Positions 25,502 to 36,023 of a stretch of DNA of 64,000 nt are shown piece after piece. Made by a program: the position numbers and the translations under genes. The notes under the pieces are model-generated. The model made no database searches. It was not told the origin of the DNA and was given only the letters and a program-made list of their open reading frames with translations. How positions within the stretch are numbered: the first letter of the stretch is position 1; every line of letters begins with the position of its first letter. Source of the stretch: Metallyticus violacea (Eukaryota > Arthropoda > Insecta > Mantodea > Metallyticidae); contig CM060831.1 in the NCBI GenBank assembly GCA_030762175.1, forward strand, positions 72,199,001-72,263,000, in the 5' to 3' direction.

Positions 25502-25697
25502 AAGTAGTAGTGGTAGTGGTAGTAGAGCAGTAGTAGTAGTAGTAGTAGTAGTAATAGTAGTAATAGTAGTAGTAATAGTAGTAATAGTAGTAATAGTAGT
25601 AGTAATAGTAGTAGTAGTAGAAGTAGTAATAGTAGTAGTAGTAGTAGTAATAGTAGTAGTAATAATAGTAGTAATAGTAGTAGTATTATTAGTAATG
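25502..25697. repeat. (TAG/TAA)n trinucleotide array
   Basis: About 195 bp of trinucleotide units, mostly tag with interspersed taa. It produces long open frames of Val/Ile, Thr or Leu on both strands, which are not proteins. Confidence 0.95.
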
Positions 25698-25898
25698 GAG
25701 TATATTGTACTAGTTTTAAAATACACTCAAGTAAGTACAACTGCCGCATACATATATACATCCCACATGAAAGCATACATACATATAAATATGCAAACAC
25801 ATCGATATACTTACATCACACGCTTTCTATTAATAATTTTATACACTTACACATAAAAATAAATGGAACCCTTACTTTTGAGTCCCCCTTCCATTTAC

Positions 25899-26800
25899 TC
25901 CCACCCTATCTCCAACTCATTATAGCCATTAATCTTCTTTTCGGCTCTTCGCTAGAAATATCTGTAAGTTATTACAGATTCACCATTCACCAACACTTCC
26001 CGGCAAATGTTCAAATTTCTATTGACATTCAGAAATTGCGGTGATAAATGCTCATTTCTAAAAATCTCCGTTTCCCTGCATTCTGCCAAAATATGCCTCC
26101 AGGTATCACCTTCTCCGCACAATGGGAAAATTCTTTCCCCGAGAGCATTAACTGTTTTGTTTCCTTTAACTCTCTAATCTGAACCATGCGAGACCACTTC
26201 GTTCTTCCCTGCCACAGATATCTAAATAATGTCCCCTCCCCCACACGGATGCATTTGAGCCTGCAGATTAAGCGATACTTTTTCTGCACATTGAGACAAA
26301 ATATTTTGTCTATTGATATCTCTCAAACGTCTGTTAACTATTTTCCAACTATTTCGCGTAATATCCTCTAACCAAATATACCTTAGTTCAATTTTGTCTA
26401 TAACCGCCACGGGTGGCCGAGGTCGTTAAGTCTCGGACTCGTGAGCGGGAGGTCTGGGTTCAAATACCGCCAGGACCGTCCTTCCTGACTGAGGTTTTTT
26501 CCAGTTTTTCCTCAGTCCTCATAAATGGCAAATGCCGGGGAGCTACCCTAAACTTAGGCCTGGAACGATTCCTTCCATAAAAATAAATCCTTTCTCAATA
26601 TATCATTTCATCTCATGTATCATCAGTGTCCATCGCCTGTGGTGCCTCTGTAGCAAACCATTCATTCATTCAATTTTGTCTAAGTCTTTCCTTATTTTTG
26701 ATGCCCATGCCGTATCCCACCTTCCCTTATTTACTCCCTTAGACAAACTGATCGAAGAAGAGCTTGATCCTCCTGTATCATTCTTAACCAGTACTTAATT
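25899..26800 (-). pseudogene. LINE C-terminal relic split by a SINE
   Basis: The minus strand encodes, from the right, KNDTGGSSSSSISLSKGVNK and GRWDTAWASKIRKDLDKIE. It is then interrupted by the SINE-A at 26401-26668 and resumes with YIWLEDITRNSWKIVNRRLR. Further on come a zinc-finger-like PLCGEGDTWRHILAEC segment, FLNVNRNLN and ELEIGWE-stop near 25899. The Cys-x-x-His/Cys pattern with HILxxC is typical of the tail of arthropod non-LTR reverse transcriptases. Several frameshifts make it dead. A related tail lies at 51.4 kb. Confidence 0.65.
26387..26682 (+). mobile_element. SINE-A copy inserted in a LINE relic, perfect target duplication
   Basis: Element 26401-26668, flanked by a perfect 14-bp duplication, ttcaattttgtcta (26387-26400 and 26669-26682). 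It has the full head, the B-box region ggttcaaatacc and the body. The tail is (CATT)n following ctctgtagcaaa, the same subfamily as the 1.6-kb copy. Removing the element and one duplication rejoins the LINE reading on both sides. Confidence 0.95.
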
Positions 26801-27334
26801 GTTCTTATTTTTAAATTTACACTTTCGTTAGGAATTCCAAACTATTTAAGAACCCCTTTGTATTTGCTGTACCTCTCCCTACCGAAGCTGCAGTGTAACT
26901 ACCACGAAGGTAAGCTCTCAACACAGCCAATTCTACAAGAAAAAGCGCAAGCTCAAGGAATTGTATTCGACAAAGGTTGAAGATAATTACGTAATCTCTT
27001 GCTTCAAACCTAGGAAGATACCGCAAGTAAGTGAACAGAGGGGCTAGCAATGGTGCAAAATCTTTGCCATAAAACTACAAATTAGTATGTATTTCTTTCT
27101 TTTAATTTTCTTAAAGCTTTATACTTATCTGGAAAAAATATGCAGTTCTATTGCTGTATCAATCCCAATAATTAATATTTACACTTTCGTACATTTATTT
27201 GGATATATTCAGAAATTAAATAAAATTTATATTACCTATTTATAAATTATTTATTATTAGATGTTTTCTATGTTCATTAATTATTTTCTATTTTTTCACC
27301 CCTTTTCTCATTAATGTAATGATAGTCTTAGACG

Positions 27335-27906
27335 ATAATTTATTTCAAAGTTGGACCGAAAAGCAACAGTAATTTGTAGTATGATGTTCTGTAAACAGAT
27401 GTGACTCACATTAAGTTATGCCTAGCTTTTCTACAACAAAATGTATCCAAGATTATCGTTTGAGCGGAAAGCAATTTTGAAGTGGTATTGGAAAACTGAA
27501 AATGTTGAAGTTCAAAGGCAATGCAGACGTGTATACAGAACAGAACCGTCACGCGAGTAACAATTGCACGCATTCGAGACAAATTTGAGACTCGTGGTAC
27601 CGTATGCGATGTTCACAAGGGAGACCTCGCACAACAAGCCCAGCGTCCTCGGCTATGGTTTTGAAACATTTTTGAGCACTCACAGCAGAAGTATACAAAT
27701 CAATGTGCACGTGAGACTGAAATTAGCAGAACCAGCGCACGTCGTATTATTAAAACAGGAAAGTTAAACGTTTTCATCCCAAGATTTGTCACTAATTAAC
27801 TTTAAGTTTAAGATGATTAGTACTCATCATTTTCTGTTTGTGTGAATTCAGTTTTGTTATGTCAACACAGTTTTTTCTTTGCTTCAAGTGTGTATATTTT
27901 GGCACT

Positions 27907-27912
<6 letters not shown>
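27335..27912 (+). mobile_element. DUF4817-type transposon, internally deleted copy C
   Basis: Shares the leader (caaagttgg ... ctgtaaacagatgtgact) and the region encoding SGKQFxxxYWKTENV, then a tract resembling the second helix-turn-helix (CARETEISRTSARRIIK after frameshifts). It jumps directly to the 3' non-coding end (gtgtatattttggcactttc). The DDE core and C-terminus are missing. The deletion differs from those in copies A and B. A (TA)n tract begins exactly at its right end. Confidence 0.75.

Positions 27913-27945
<33 letters not shown>
27911..27945. repeat. (TA)n microsatellite
   Basis: About 35 bp of TA, starting at the presumed TA target duplication of the transposon copy to its left. 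Confidence 0.95.
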
Positions 27946-27952
<7 letters not shown>

Positions 27953-30900
27953 GACACAAAACTACTGAATAAAGTCATGGGGAAATACTTTTCTATCTAG
28001 AAAGAGCAGTTTTTCTTTACAGTGCTCTTAGCGCTTGAAAATAATATAAGTAATTAAAGATAGGCAAGACCCTGCTAGAATATTTGTCGCCATGTAGCTC
28101 TAAATTGAGAATCTACAAAGGTTTCACGTTGCGCAGCAGACTTCATGAGAAGTTTCTTGTCAGAAGCCTCCTTTAATAACTTTTCTCTTCCCTTCGCATC
28201 TCGTCATAACGTTGCCTTAATTTTACTGTAATCCTGGCAAATCGACCGCCGGCTCTAAAGAATGTAGTTCCGCTCGTTGATTTCCTTTTTAAAGTTTTTA
28301 ACGTTCCCTCTCGCCTGCCATAGCTCTTCCGGAAGATGAATGCAATGAATTAATGAAGACGTAAATGAACTGCAGTATTTCAGAGCCTGAAATTACCTGA
28401 GATGAGCGAAAACTCCGGAAAAAATAACCTCAGTCAGATAAAAGCAACAAATGCAACTGGACCCAACTAACAAGTTACATAGCTTCTGGTAAATGGATTT
28501 GTTTTAGCTGTAATGTGTTTATAATGGTTAACTGGGGGAGTGTGATAATAAATACATGTAAGTATATATATTGCAACTTATCATGAGCTCTTGAATCTAA
28601 CTTAGGGGAGATCTTAATGTGCAAACGTGAACAATCAGTTACTTGGAAGACTGCACTGTTGCCTCTAGGGTACCATTTCACAATGACTGCATGATTGCTC
28701 TTAACATATAGTAATGTCTTTCATATTTGATTGGAGAGATTAAATATCGTATCACGTTCACAGGTTTGGCTTCCTGCAAGTTGCCCTTGGAAGAGAGGAG
28801 ATTTCTAACTGTGTGAGAACAAATGAACACGAGACAGCCAATGATGCAAAAGTACTTTGTAAACTAATTTAAAAAATGAAATGAGATGAGTTACTGATTG
28901 TCAGACGCCATCAATCATATTAGTAGCAGTATGAATGTTTGTTTAATATATCGATTATTCCATTTACTTTAATTTTTGTGATAAAACTTGCTAATCCCAT
29001 TAAAATTAGTAGATTCTTGGTAAATCAGTGGCATGCACGGCCTACAGTTGGTCCGGTGAGGATGCTCCAGGCGACTTTAATAACTATAACAATGCCGATC
29101 TCCAGAAAAACTGTAATTTTAAATCAGTGCCGTGAAAGCTTCAAGTCTTATATTGCCATCCATTTATTTGGGCTATTTTTACGCAGCAGTAGTTCACGGT
29201 CAAGCGCGCGCCAGGCCAACTTTTGATCAAGGCCAGAAAGTCAAAACACTTTCGGCAAAACAGAAGATATAAACGCCAAAAACATACGAGGAAAACTACT
29301 AAGTAAATATAGTATTTTTACAATTTCAACGTTCTGAATTTCCGTGAACAAAAGAACATACAAAAATAGAAAAATTCTGGAAAAAAATCATTATAACATG
29401 TGAATAACATTTTTAGACGATACAATACACAATTCGCAAGAAACTGTGTGCTTTAAACGTCTTGTTTGAAAACGAAACCTTCAAGTCGCACGTGTGTTTA
29501 TGCATACATCGTTTTTAATCGCCAATTGTACAATGACTCAATAGCATTTAGCAGGCCTGCATTCCGCATCCTTGCCGAGTTCACTCTGCTTCAGAAAGCG
29601 TTATCAATTTTTAATTTACGTTTTAATACCAATTAACATATAAAAAGTTAAAAGTATATCACATTAAATATTTAAATATTATACATTGATCATAATAATT
29701 TTAACTCAGTTAATTTGTGATATATAATTCTCATTTAACTGCATGCTTTATTCCTAATACTCGTATTACGGTTTTAATTAATGTAATTATTTTAGACTTT
29801 AAATAGTATACATGTGTATATTTTTCTCATGTTTACATTAATTACTTTAAATGAAATTCCGTACTGTCACATTTGTATGATAATATTTATTTCAGAATGA
29901 TTGCTGGAAGAGAATGCCTTCTGGTCTCAAGAAAAAATTAAATATTCTATTCTTGTAAAAATTGAAGAAAAATGATATAAGTCATCATTGTGCGTGTTAC
30001 ATCATTTTTGTATTGATATGAAATAGCTTATTAAGCCAGGATTTGTCAGACCCATATTCTAGGCTTAATACAACTTTTCTTTTAAATAAATTCTATTTAA
30101 TCCTAACTTTCTAGATGAATTTAAAGTAAGTTTATTAGCATACTCCCTTTTTATGGTGAATCTTACTTAAGTGTAAGACTAGAAACCATTTAAATAACAT
30201 GCACTTTAAAAGTAACAATAATAAATAATTGTTTAAAACGTTTAATTTCAATTCTTAATCCATTTTATGCACATTCCTTCACATTAAAGAGTTCGTTTCA
30301 CAGGAAATACCCGTGATTATATGGATTTCAAACGATTAGTATTAGCTTCAAACATTTTTTCTCCAAACTAATTTTTTTTTTTTATATTTAGAAATGAACA
30401 TCTCAGAAATTTTATTGGGACAGTGTCCAGTTAACTCAGTTTCCATTTTTCACTCTTAGACATACTAATATATCCATCACGCAGGAGATTGTAAACTAAG
30501 TGAATTCCTCATCGAGTTGAATAACGTTTGATAAAAATGAATATATAATCCAAATTAGGCTTTATTAATTAATGAAATGAAATAAGTTATGGCATTACAG
30601 TGTGGTATTAGCAGAACAAAATTAGAATTCTTGCAAGGTATTACAAAAGAGTAAACACATTTTAGAATCCCAATTAGTACTATTGAGATTGAACCACAAA
30701 AATTAATTGTATACTTTAATTAAATGAAATGTGTGGCCACCTATACACAAAAATATTCTCCGTGAGTAGTTTTACAATTTTTAAATGCAACCATGTTTAT
30801 GAACTGAGCCCTTGGATTAATCTTTACATTCAATAAAATAGAGAGAAATGAAAGAAAGTATTCCAGTTTCGAGTATTAAAGAAGAAGTTCATATATTTCT

Positions 30901-31246
30901 CTAAATCAAAAAAATATTATAGTCAGACATAACTATAACATACGAGAAGTAGGTAGCAAAATAATTGAAAATTATATCGATTTTCATTGACTTTGAAATT
31001 TAATTTAAATGTTATTGTAGGGAAAAAAAAAAACATGTAATGCGAGCGTTTTCTGAAGAATATTACAGAGCGTTTTTACATACAAATATAATTCTCGCAT
31101 ATATATTATATTACTATTTCACATTTTATATCTTCACCACGATGCTTTTATTAAATATAAAACATATGTATTGTTATAAATACAGTTCATTTGCTGAATT
31201 AATTTGTAATTTTATTTTAAAACAACATAGAGAATATAAAATCAAA
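27946..31246. other. AT-rich non-coding DNA, nothing recognised
   Basis: No recognisable gene, repeat or RNA. Short frames at 28475-28681 and 28939-29226 have no domain or splice support. Confidence 0.45.
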
Positions 31247-31690
31247 GAACGTTTTTTTAAATTTCAGCTTTCAGGTATACCCCTATTCCCATTGGTCAGA
31301 TTTTCCTAATTTTCGGAAACTATTTTTCTTATTTTATTTCGAATTTTGTGGGGAAAGAAAAATATTGGTGCCGCTAGGACGATTTTTAAAAATTGAGTTT
31401 CAGTTAAACCGCAACTACTAATGGGCCGATTTTCCTGATTTTCAGAAACTATATTATTTATTTATTTAAATAGTATGTACAGAGTTATTTGTTAATAAGC
31501 AAATATTAATGCCGCTAGAGCAATTTTTTAACTTTTGGGTTTCTGGTAGCCCCCTGCTAATAGTTTTATTTTCAAAAACTATTTTTCTTATTTTATTTCA
31601 ATGGAATATACAGAATTTACTTTAAAACATTTAAAATTGCGGCCGCTAGAGCGATTTTGAAATTTGGATTTAACCCCATGCTTGCGTTAT
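31247..31690. repeat. Diverged ~135-bp tandem repeat, about three units
   Basis: The anchor ccgctag occurs at 31371, 31512 and 31643 (spacing 141 and 131 bp). Each unit shares a (g/c)gattttt stretch, a ttcagtt/ttctggt segment, a cccc/ccgcaacta-ctaat segment, ttttc(a/g)gaaacta or ttttcaaaaacta, and an atttattt/attttattt run. The first unit, before 31371, has the same order (cagattttcctaattttcgg, then the attttattt run). It is a degenerate local satellite or minisatellite. Confidence 0.75.
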
Positions 31691-31989
31691 TACTCTTTTT
31701 TGTATTAGAAATATTTTTAGTATTTACTAAATATCCCCAGATGTTATTAAGGAAATAAAGTAAGCAAATTATATTATGTTAGGATGCATACATAGGTTTA
31801 TAAAATGAATTAATGCAAAAATGCCGAGTTTAGTTTTGATAAGGTGTAATGAATATGATGTTTCCAATCCATACTATGGTCAATAATAAGATCAAGAAAT
31901 TTTATGTTATAAGATTCGATGATATCGTTGCTTCATATTGCACCATTACCTCTGCTTCCTATAAATTTTGATAAGAGAGCAGTATTGCA

Positions 31990-32202
31990 GGGGAGGGGCA
32001 TGTTATCAGCAAGCCGGTCGCCACACGTGGGTTACTAGATCGAAAAACGCCACCTCTCAATCAGGCAGCTCCCCAATTGTCTTCACGAGGCTGGATGGAA
32101 CCCGTTCTAGACCTCCGTAACATAGAAAAATGTGTAAGCAGGTACCAGGAATCGAAACCGTGTCCTTCCTGCTAGCATTCAGCGAACTAGACCAAGGAGG
32201 TT
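31990..32202 (-). mobile_element. SINE-C, a third tRNA-derived SINE-like element
   Basis: On the minus strand the sequence opens with a tRNA-like segment: cctccttggtctagttcgct (A-box region) and, about 25 bp on, cggtttcgattcctggta (B box). A unique body follows (cctcgtgaagacaattgggg, cccacgtgtggcgaccggct). The head spacing fits a tRNA-derived promoter. Only one copy was seen, so membership of a repeat family is inference. Confidence 0.5.
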
Positions 32203-32894
32203 AATTATTTATTATATTGAAAATATTATTGGATTAATTTAACAGGCGATTGTTTTTGAGTTCTCTAATGGGAATACTAGCATCAGTGCAATAAGAATTG
32301 GATAAGTGTGCTTGTTTATTACTAAGGGAATACAGTGTATAATAATGGACTAATAATAGAATCTTGAGGTACACTATGCTTTACTATCGACAAGAAGAAT
32401 GCGTTGAAGAATTTATCATAATATTTTGCTTTCTGTTTGATGAGTATGATGCAATCTATTAATAACCTTCGTCATTAACACCTTATATAACTTTGACAAG
32501 ATTTAGTAATCGCGTGTTAGAAGGTAGGGATTACCTATAAGTTCTGCGTTTAAGTTAACTACAAACACATTGACAACATGAACTCCGCAGAATCTCTGCT
32601 TTTGATCATTGAAATTCAAGCATTTTCAGTTCCAAACTCAGAAATCTCAGTTCATTTACATGTTTGTATTTGCACGCTCTACGTATTATGAACTGGGATC
32701 TGTGTTGAAAAGATATATATTTTTTTAAATCGATGCACTTATTTGTTAAGCGGAATTCTAGCTGCATGTCATCAAGATAGTGAAATTTACGAAACTGTGT
32801 AGTAAACTTGTATAGCACCTCACTATATAGCCTTTTTCTATTACAAACTAGTTTATGTTTATTACTCTAAACGTATTTCCTTACATACGGTACA
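32203..32894. other. Non-coding DNA, nothing recognised
   Basis: No gene or repeat recognised. Confidence 0.45.
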
Positions 32895-33179
32895 TCCACG
32901 GGTGACCGAGGTCGTTAAGGCGTGAACTCGTGAGCGGGAGATCTGGGGTTCGAATTCCGCCAGAACGTGCTCCCTGCCCGAGGTTTTTTTTTTTCCAGGT
33001 TTTCCTCAGTCCTCATAAATGGCAAATGCCGGGGAGGTACCCTAAACTTAAAACTGGAACGCTTCCTTTCTTAAAATAAATCCTTTTCCAATACACCATT
33101 TCATTTCATGTATCATGATTGTCCATCGCCTAGGGTGCCTCAGTAGTAAAAACGGGCGTTAAACACTATCAAAAAAAAA
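32895..33179 (+). mobile_element. SINE-A copy, full length
   Basis: Head ccacgggtgaccgaggtcg, B box ggttcgaattcc, body, gggcgttaaacac ending and poly-A tail. Target duplications are not clear (only tacat is shared). Confidence 0.93.
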
Positions 33180-33514
33180 TTACATGTCAAAGTTCCTCGT
33201 AGTTTCACAGAAAAGATAATTGTTAAGTACAAAAAATACATCTGTCCCATAGTTAGAAACTTGTGTATTATAACACCCTCACTTTATTTCTGCTTCGGCG
33301 TTCTGAAGGAAACAAAGGGAACATGATATTTTTTATGCCAAATTAATTATACACCTTAAACATCGTGTGCTGTGAAATAGGAGTGTCCTGCAGTATTATT
33401 TGTAAAACGTACATTATATCGCAATACGGACTATTAGCGATTTTTCCCCAAAATTTAATAAATGTTCCAGTTTTATGAAATATCATCTGTGGAATTAAGA
33501 AAGATGTCGGGACT

Positions 33515-33981
33515 AAACGACGTGACTCAACGTGCAAACAGCCTGAAGTGGAAATGAGGCGGACATGCAGCAAGACTACCAAGCAGCAGATGGGGACACA
33601 TAGCTACCACATGGGATCTACGTATGAGTAGGAGAGGAAGAGGGAGACCATGAACGAGGTGGATAGACTCCTGAAACTGCAGTATCTGGAAGAGCCTAGG
33701 AACAAAGCTGGAGAAAGAAGAGAACAACTGAAGCCAATAGGGAAAGTGATACCAAACTTATAATACAAAAACTTAATAGTTTTTATATTATAGCGCTTGA
33801 ACCTTCTAGTTAAATTGTGTTAAACTTGTAAAATAAGAAACACTGTAGACTTAACAGATTCATAGGAACAATAGCTCATATGGACTAGTTCACCATATGA
33901 GAAATCTATGAGCCCCCCGCTTGGGGAGGCCCCAGACCTGAATGGGACATAAGTAGCATTCCAGTTTTATTATTATTATTT
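33515..33981 (+). pseudogene. LINE endonuclease-reverse transcriptase, C-terminal relic with 3' tail
   Basis: Reading through stops gives VTQRANSLKWK-stop-GGHAARLPSSRW, then RRGRGRP-stop-TRWIDS and SIWKSLGTKLEKEENN. This is the KWxWxGHxAR...RGRPxTRW signature of RTE-like tails. A presumed 3' untranslated part follows, ending in (TTA)n at 33966-33980. Stops at conserved positions (W to stop, R to stop) show decay. Confidence 0.75.
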
Positions 33982-34828
33982 GAAGTTAACAATTAAATGA
34001 ATATTGCCTATTAATATAATACCCATTCAGTACAACACACTTTTAAATTCTAAATTAGCGACTCAATGCATTTCAAAAAGGTATTTAGGCGTATTATGTG
34101 CAAAACATACAATCACGGCGGTTTTCACATCATCAGCATAAAATTTCTTTTGTGGAGGTTTTACTTCGGTTTAGAGCACATGTGATATTCCTGTATGCTA
34201 GTTCTGTGTTTTAGGATAGATGATTGTCTCATGAGAGCCGTAAACAGTAACAGCAGTCTTCGAAACAATAATTTGGACTTGAGTTCTGCAATGAAGCAGG
34301 CAAACACGACTCAGCATTCCACGCCTCGAGCATTTGTGCAGGAGTGGAGTATAATATTCTACATTCACACAGGGATATTCCTATTCTTGAAGCCAATCGA
34401 TTACTTGAAGTTTGTCCTGAAAGATAGCCTTCAAGATCTGTTTGGCGGTGCTGCGTTTGGGTTTACGGCGCTCTTGTATCTTTTCCTGTAATATAGATTT
34501 CAGCTCTTCTTTCCAATACTTTGTGACTATTCAAGTAAAACCATTAATCTTGTGAAGTTTCCCATGAGCGATTCGAAAGAGAATAATATAAAGTTATAAT
34601 ATAACTCCCCAATTATGCGCAATTTATTTGAGTTTCAGTCGCCTATCGTTGAGCACTTCTCAACAAGAGAAACTTTCTCTTCCGTCATCTATTCCACATA
34701 CCAATCACGACCAGAATCATCCTTGATGTTCTCTCTTTCATGCATAGTTGTTCCGCATAAATACAACTCATGCTCAATTTGAGAAAACTTTGAGAAAGCC
34801 CTGATTTGGCAATTTAGCGAGCCATGTG
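33982..34828. other. Non-coding DNA, nothing recognised
   Basis: A 98-codon plus-strand frame (34195-34491) has no recognisable domain and is probably chance. Confidence 0.4.
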
Positions 34829-36023
34829 CGAGCGTAGGTCCATAAGTTTCCGGCCTCGCCCATAAGGTTATCGCATTCACAAAATCCTTACATGGTGTCA
34901 TACCATCTCTGTTAATTAAATAATTGTAGCAGTAACTTCCGCTCCTATGTGTTAAGTTTTTCAGATAAAAATCTATGTGTAGAAGATTGTGATATGTTCA
35001 AAATGGAGCATCAACCTGTTCTTCTCACAAGAAGAACTTACTCCAAATGAAATTAAACAACGATTGAACGGTGTATATGGGGGAGCATCCCCCTCATATT
35101 CTACCGTAAAAGAATGGGTCAAACTTTTTCGAATAGATCGAGAAAGCATTGAAGACGAAGAGCGTGCAGGTCGGCCCTTGGGGGTGTTCATTCCTGAAAA
35201 CTTCGCTCTTGTGGAGGGAGAAATTGTGGGAGACCGGCGGCTGAAAGTTATGCATATAGCAGCAAGGTTGGCCTTTCTAAAACAACAGCCCTTCCAATAA
35301 TTCATTAACATTTAAACATGAATAAGGTTAGTGCAAGACTTCTTTCCTTAGTCCAAAAGCAGCAACGAGTCATCTGTTGTCAGGCATTTTTGGAGCTCTG
35401 CCGTGGCAACGAGAGAGAAGTTCTGCAAACCATTGTTACAGGAGATGAAACTATGGTCCTCTACTATGATCCCTTGTCTAAAAGAAAATCAACGGAGTGG
35501 CGTAAACCTGGCGAAATACCGTCTCCAAAAGCCAAGGTCAGCCAACCAAGAAGACCATGGCCACACTTTTTTGGGACTGTGAAGGAATACTCTTCATTGG
35601 CTTCAAGGAAAGGAACATCACAGTAAATGGGGAGTACTATGCTGACCTACTGCACAGACTGCGTGCTTCCATCAAAGAAAAAAGGCGAGGAAAGCTGAGT
35701 GGTGGTGCGCGCTTCTTCACGACAAAGCGCCTTTGCACACAATTCTTGCCCAAATCAAGCTCGCGGTGACTATTTCCTTTTCTGAAAACTCAAGAAGGAC
35801 TTTCGAGGGAGGAAATTTAAGTGTAATGAAGATGTGATGAATGCTGTTTATGCCCATTTTGCAGAAAGACTTCTGACTATTTTTGGGGAGGGGTTGAAAT
35901 ATTAATTCAAAATATGAGAAGTGTATTGCAATAAAGGGGTAACTATATTGAAAAGTGAATATAGTTTTTGTCTTTATCATACCTAGAAAATAGTTAGGCA
36001 GGAAACTTATAGACCTACCCTCA
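34829..36023 (+). mobile_element. mariner-1 element
   Basis: About 1.2 kb bounded by inverted termini: gtaggtccataagtttccgg at the left (34835-34854) and its reverse complement with a few changes, ggaaacttatagacctaccc, at the right (36001-36020). mariner elements insert at TA. It holds a broken transposase on the plus strand and is the same family as mariner-2 at 45.5 kb. Confidence 0.9.
34994..35895 (+). pseudogene. mariner-1 transposase pseudogene
   Basis: The start is likely at 34994 (MFKMEHQPV), with an early frameshift. The helix-turn-helix segment follows (TPNEIKQRLNGVYGG, YSTVKEWVKLF, EDEERAGRP), then VTGDETMVLYYDPLSKRKS (first catalytic Asp in GDE), then WDCEGILFI and NGEYYADLLHRLR. 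The segment that should carry the second Asp (HDNAPVH) is garbled, and about 70 bp before DYFLF is missing. At least three frameshifts. The usual Trp after GDE is Met here, as in mariner-2. Confidence 0.88.

Noticed and set aside
25455..25856. 133-codon frame rich in Val/Ile, with Leu- and Thr-rich frames opposite
   Set aside because: Produced entirely by the trinucleotide array; low complexity, no coding signal.
34195..34491. 98-codon frame ending in a hydrophobic stretch
   Set aside because: No motif, no splice sites that I can defend, AT-rich codons like the background.
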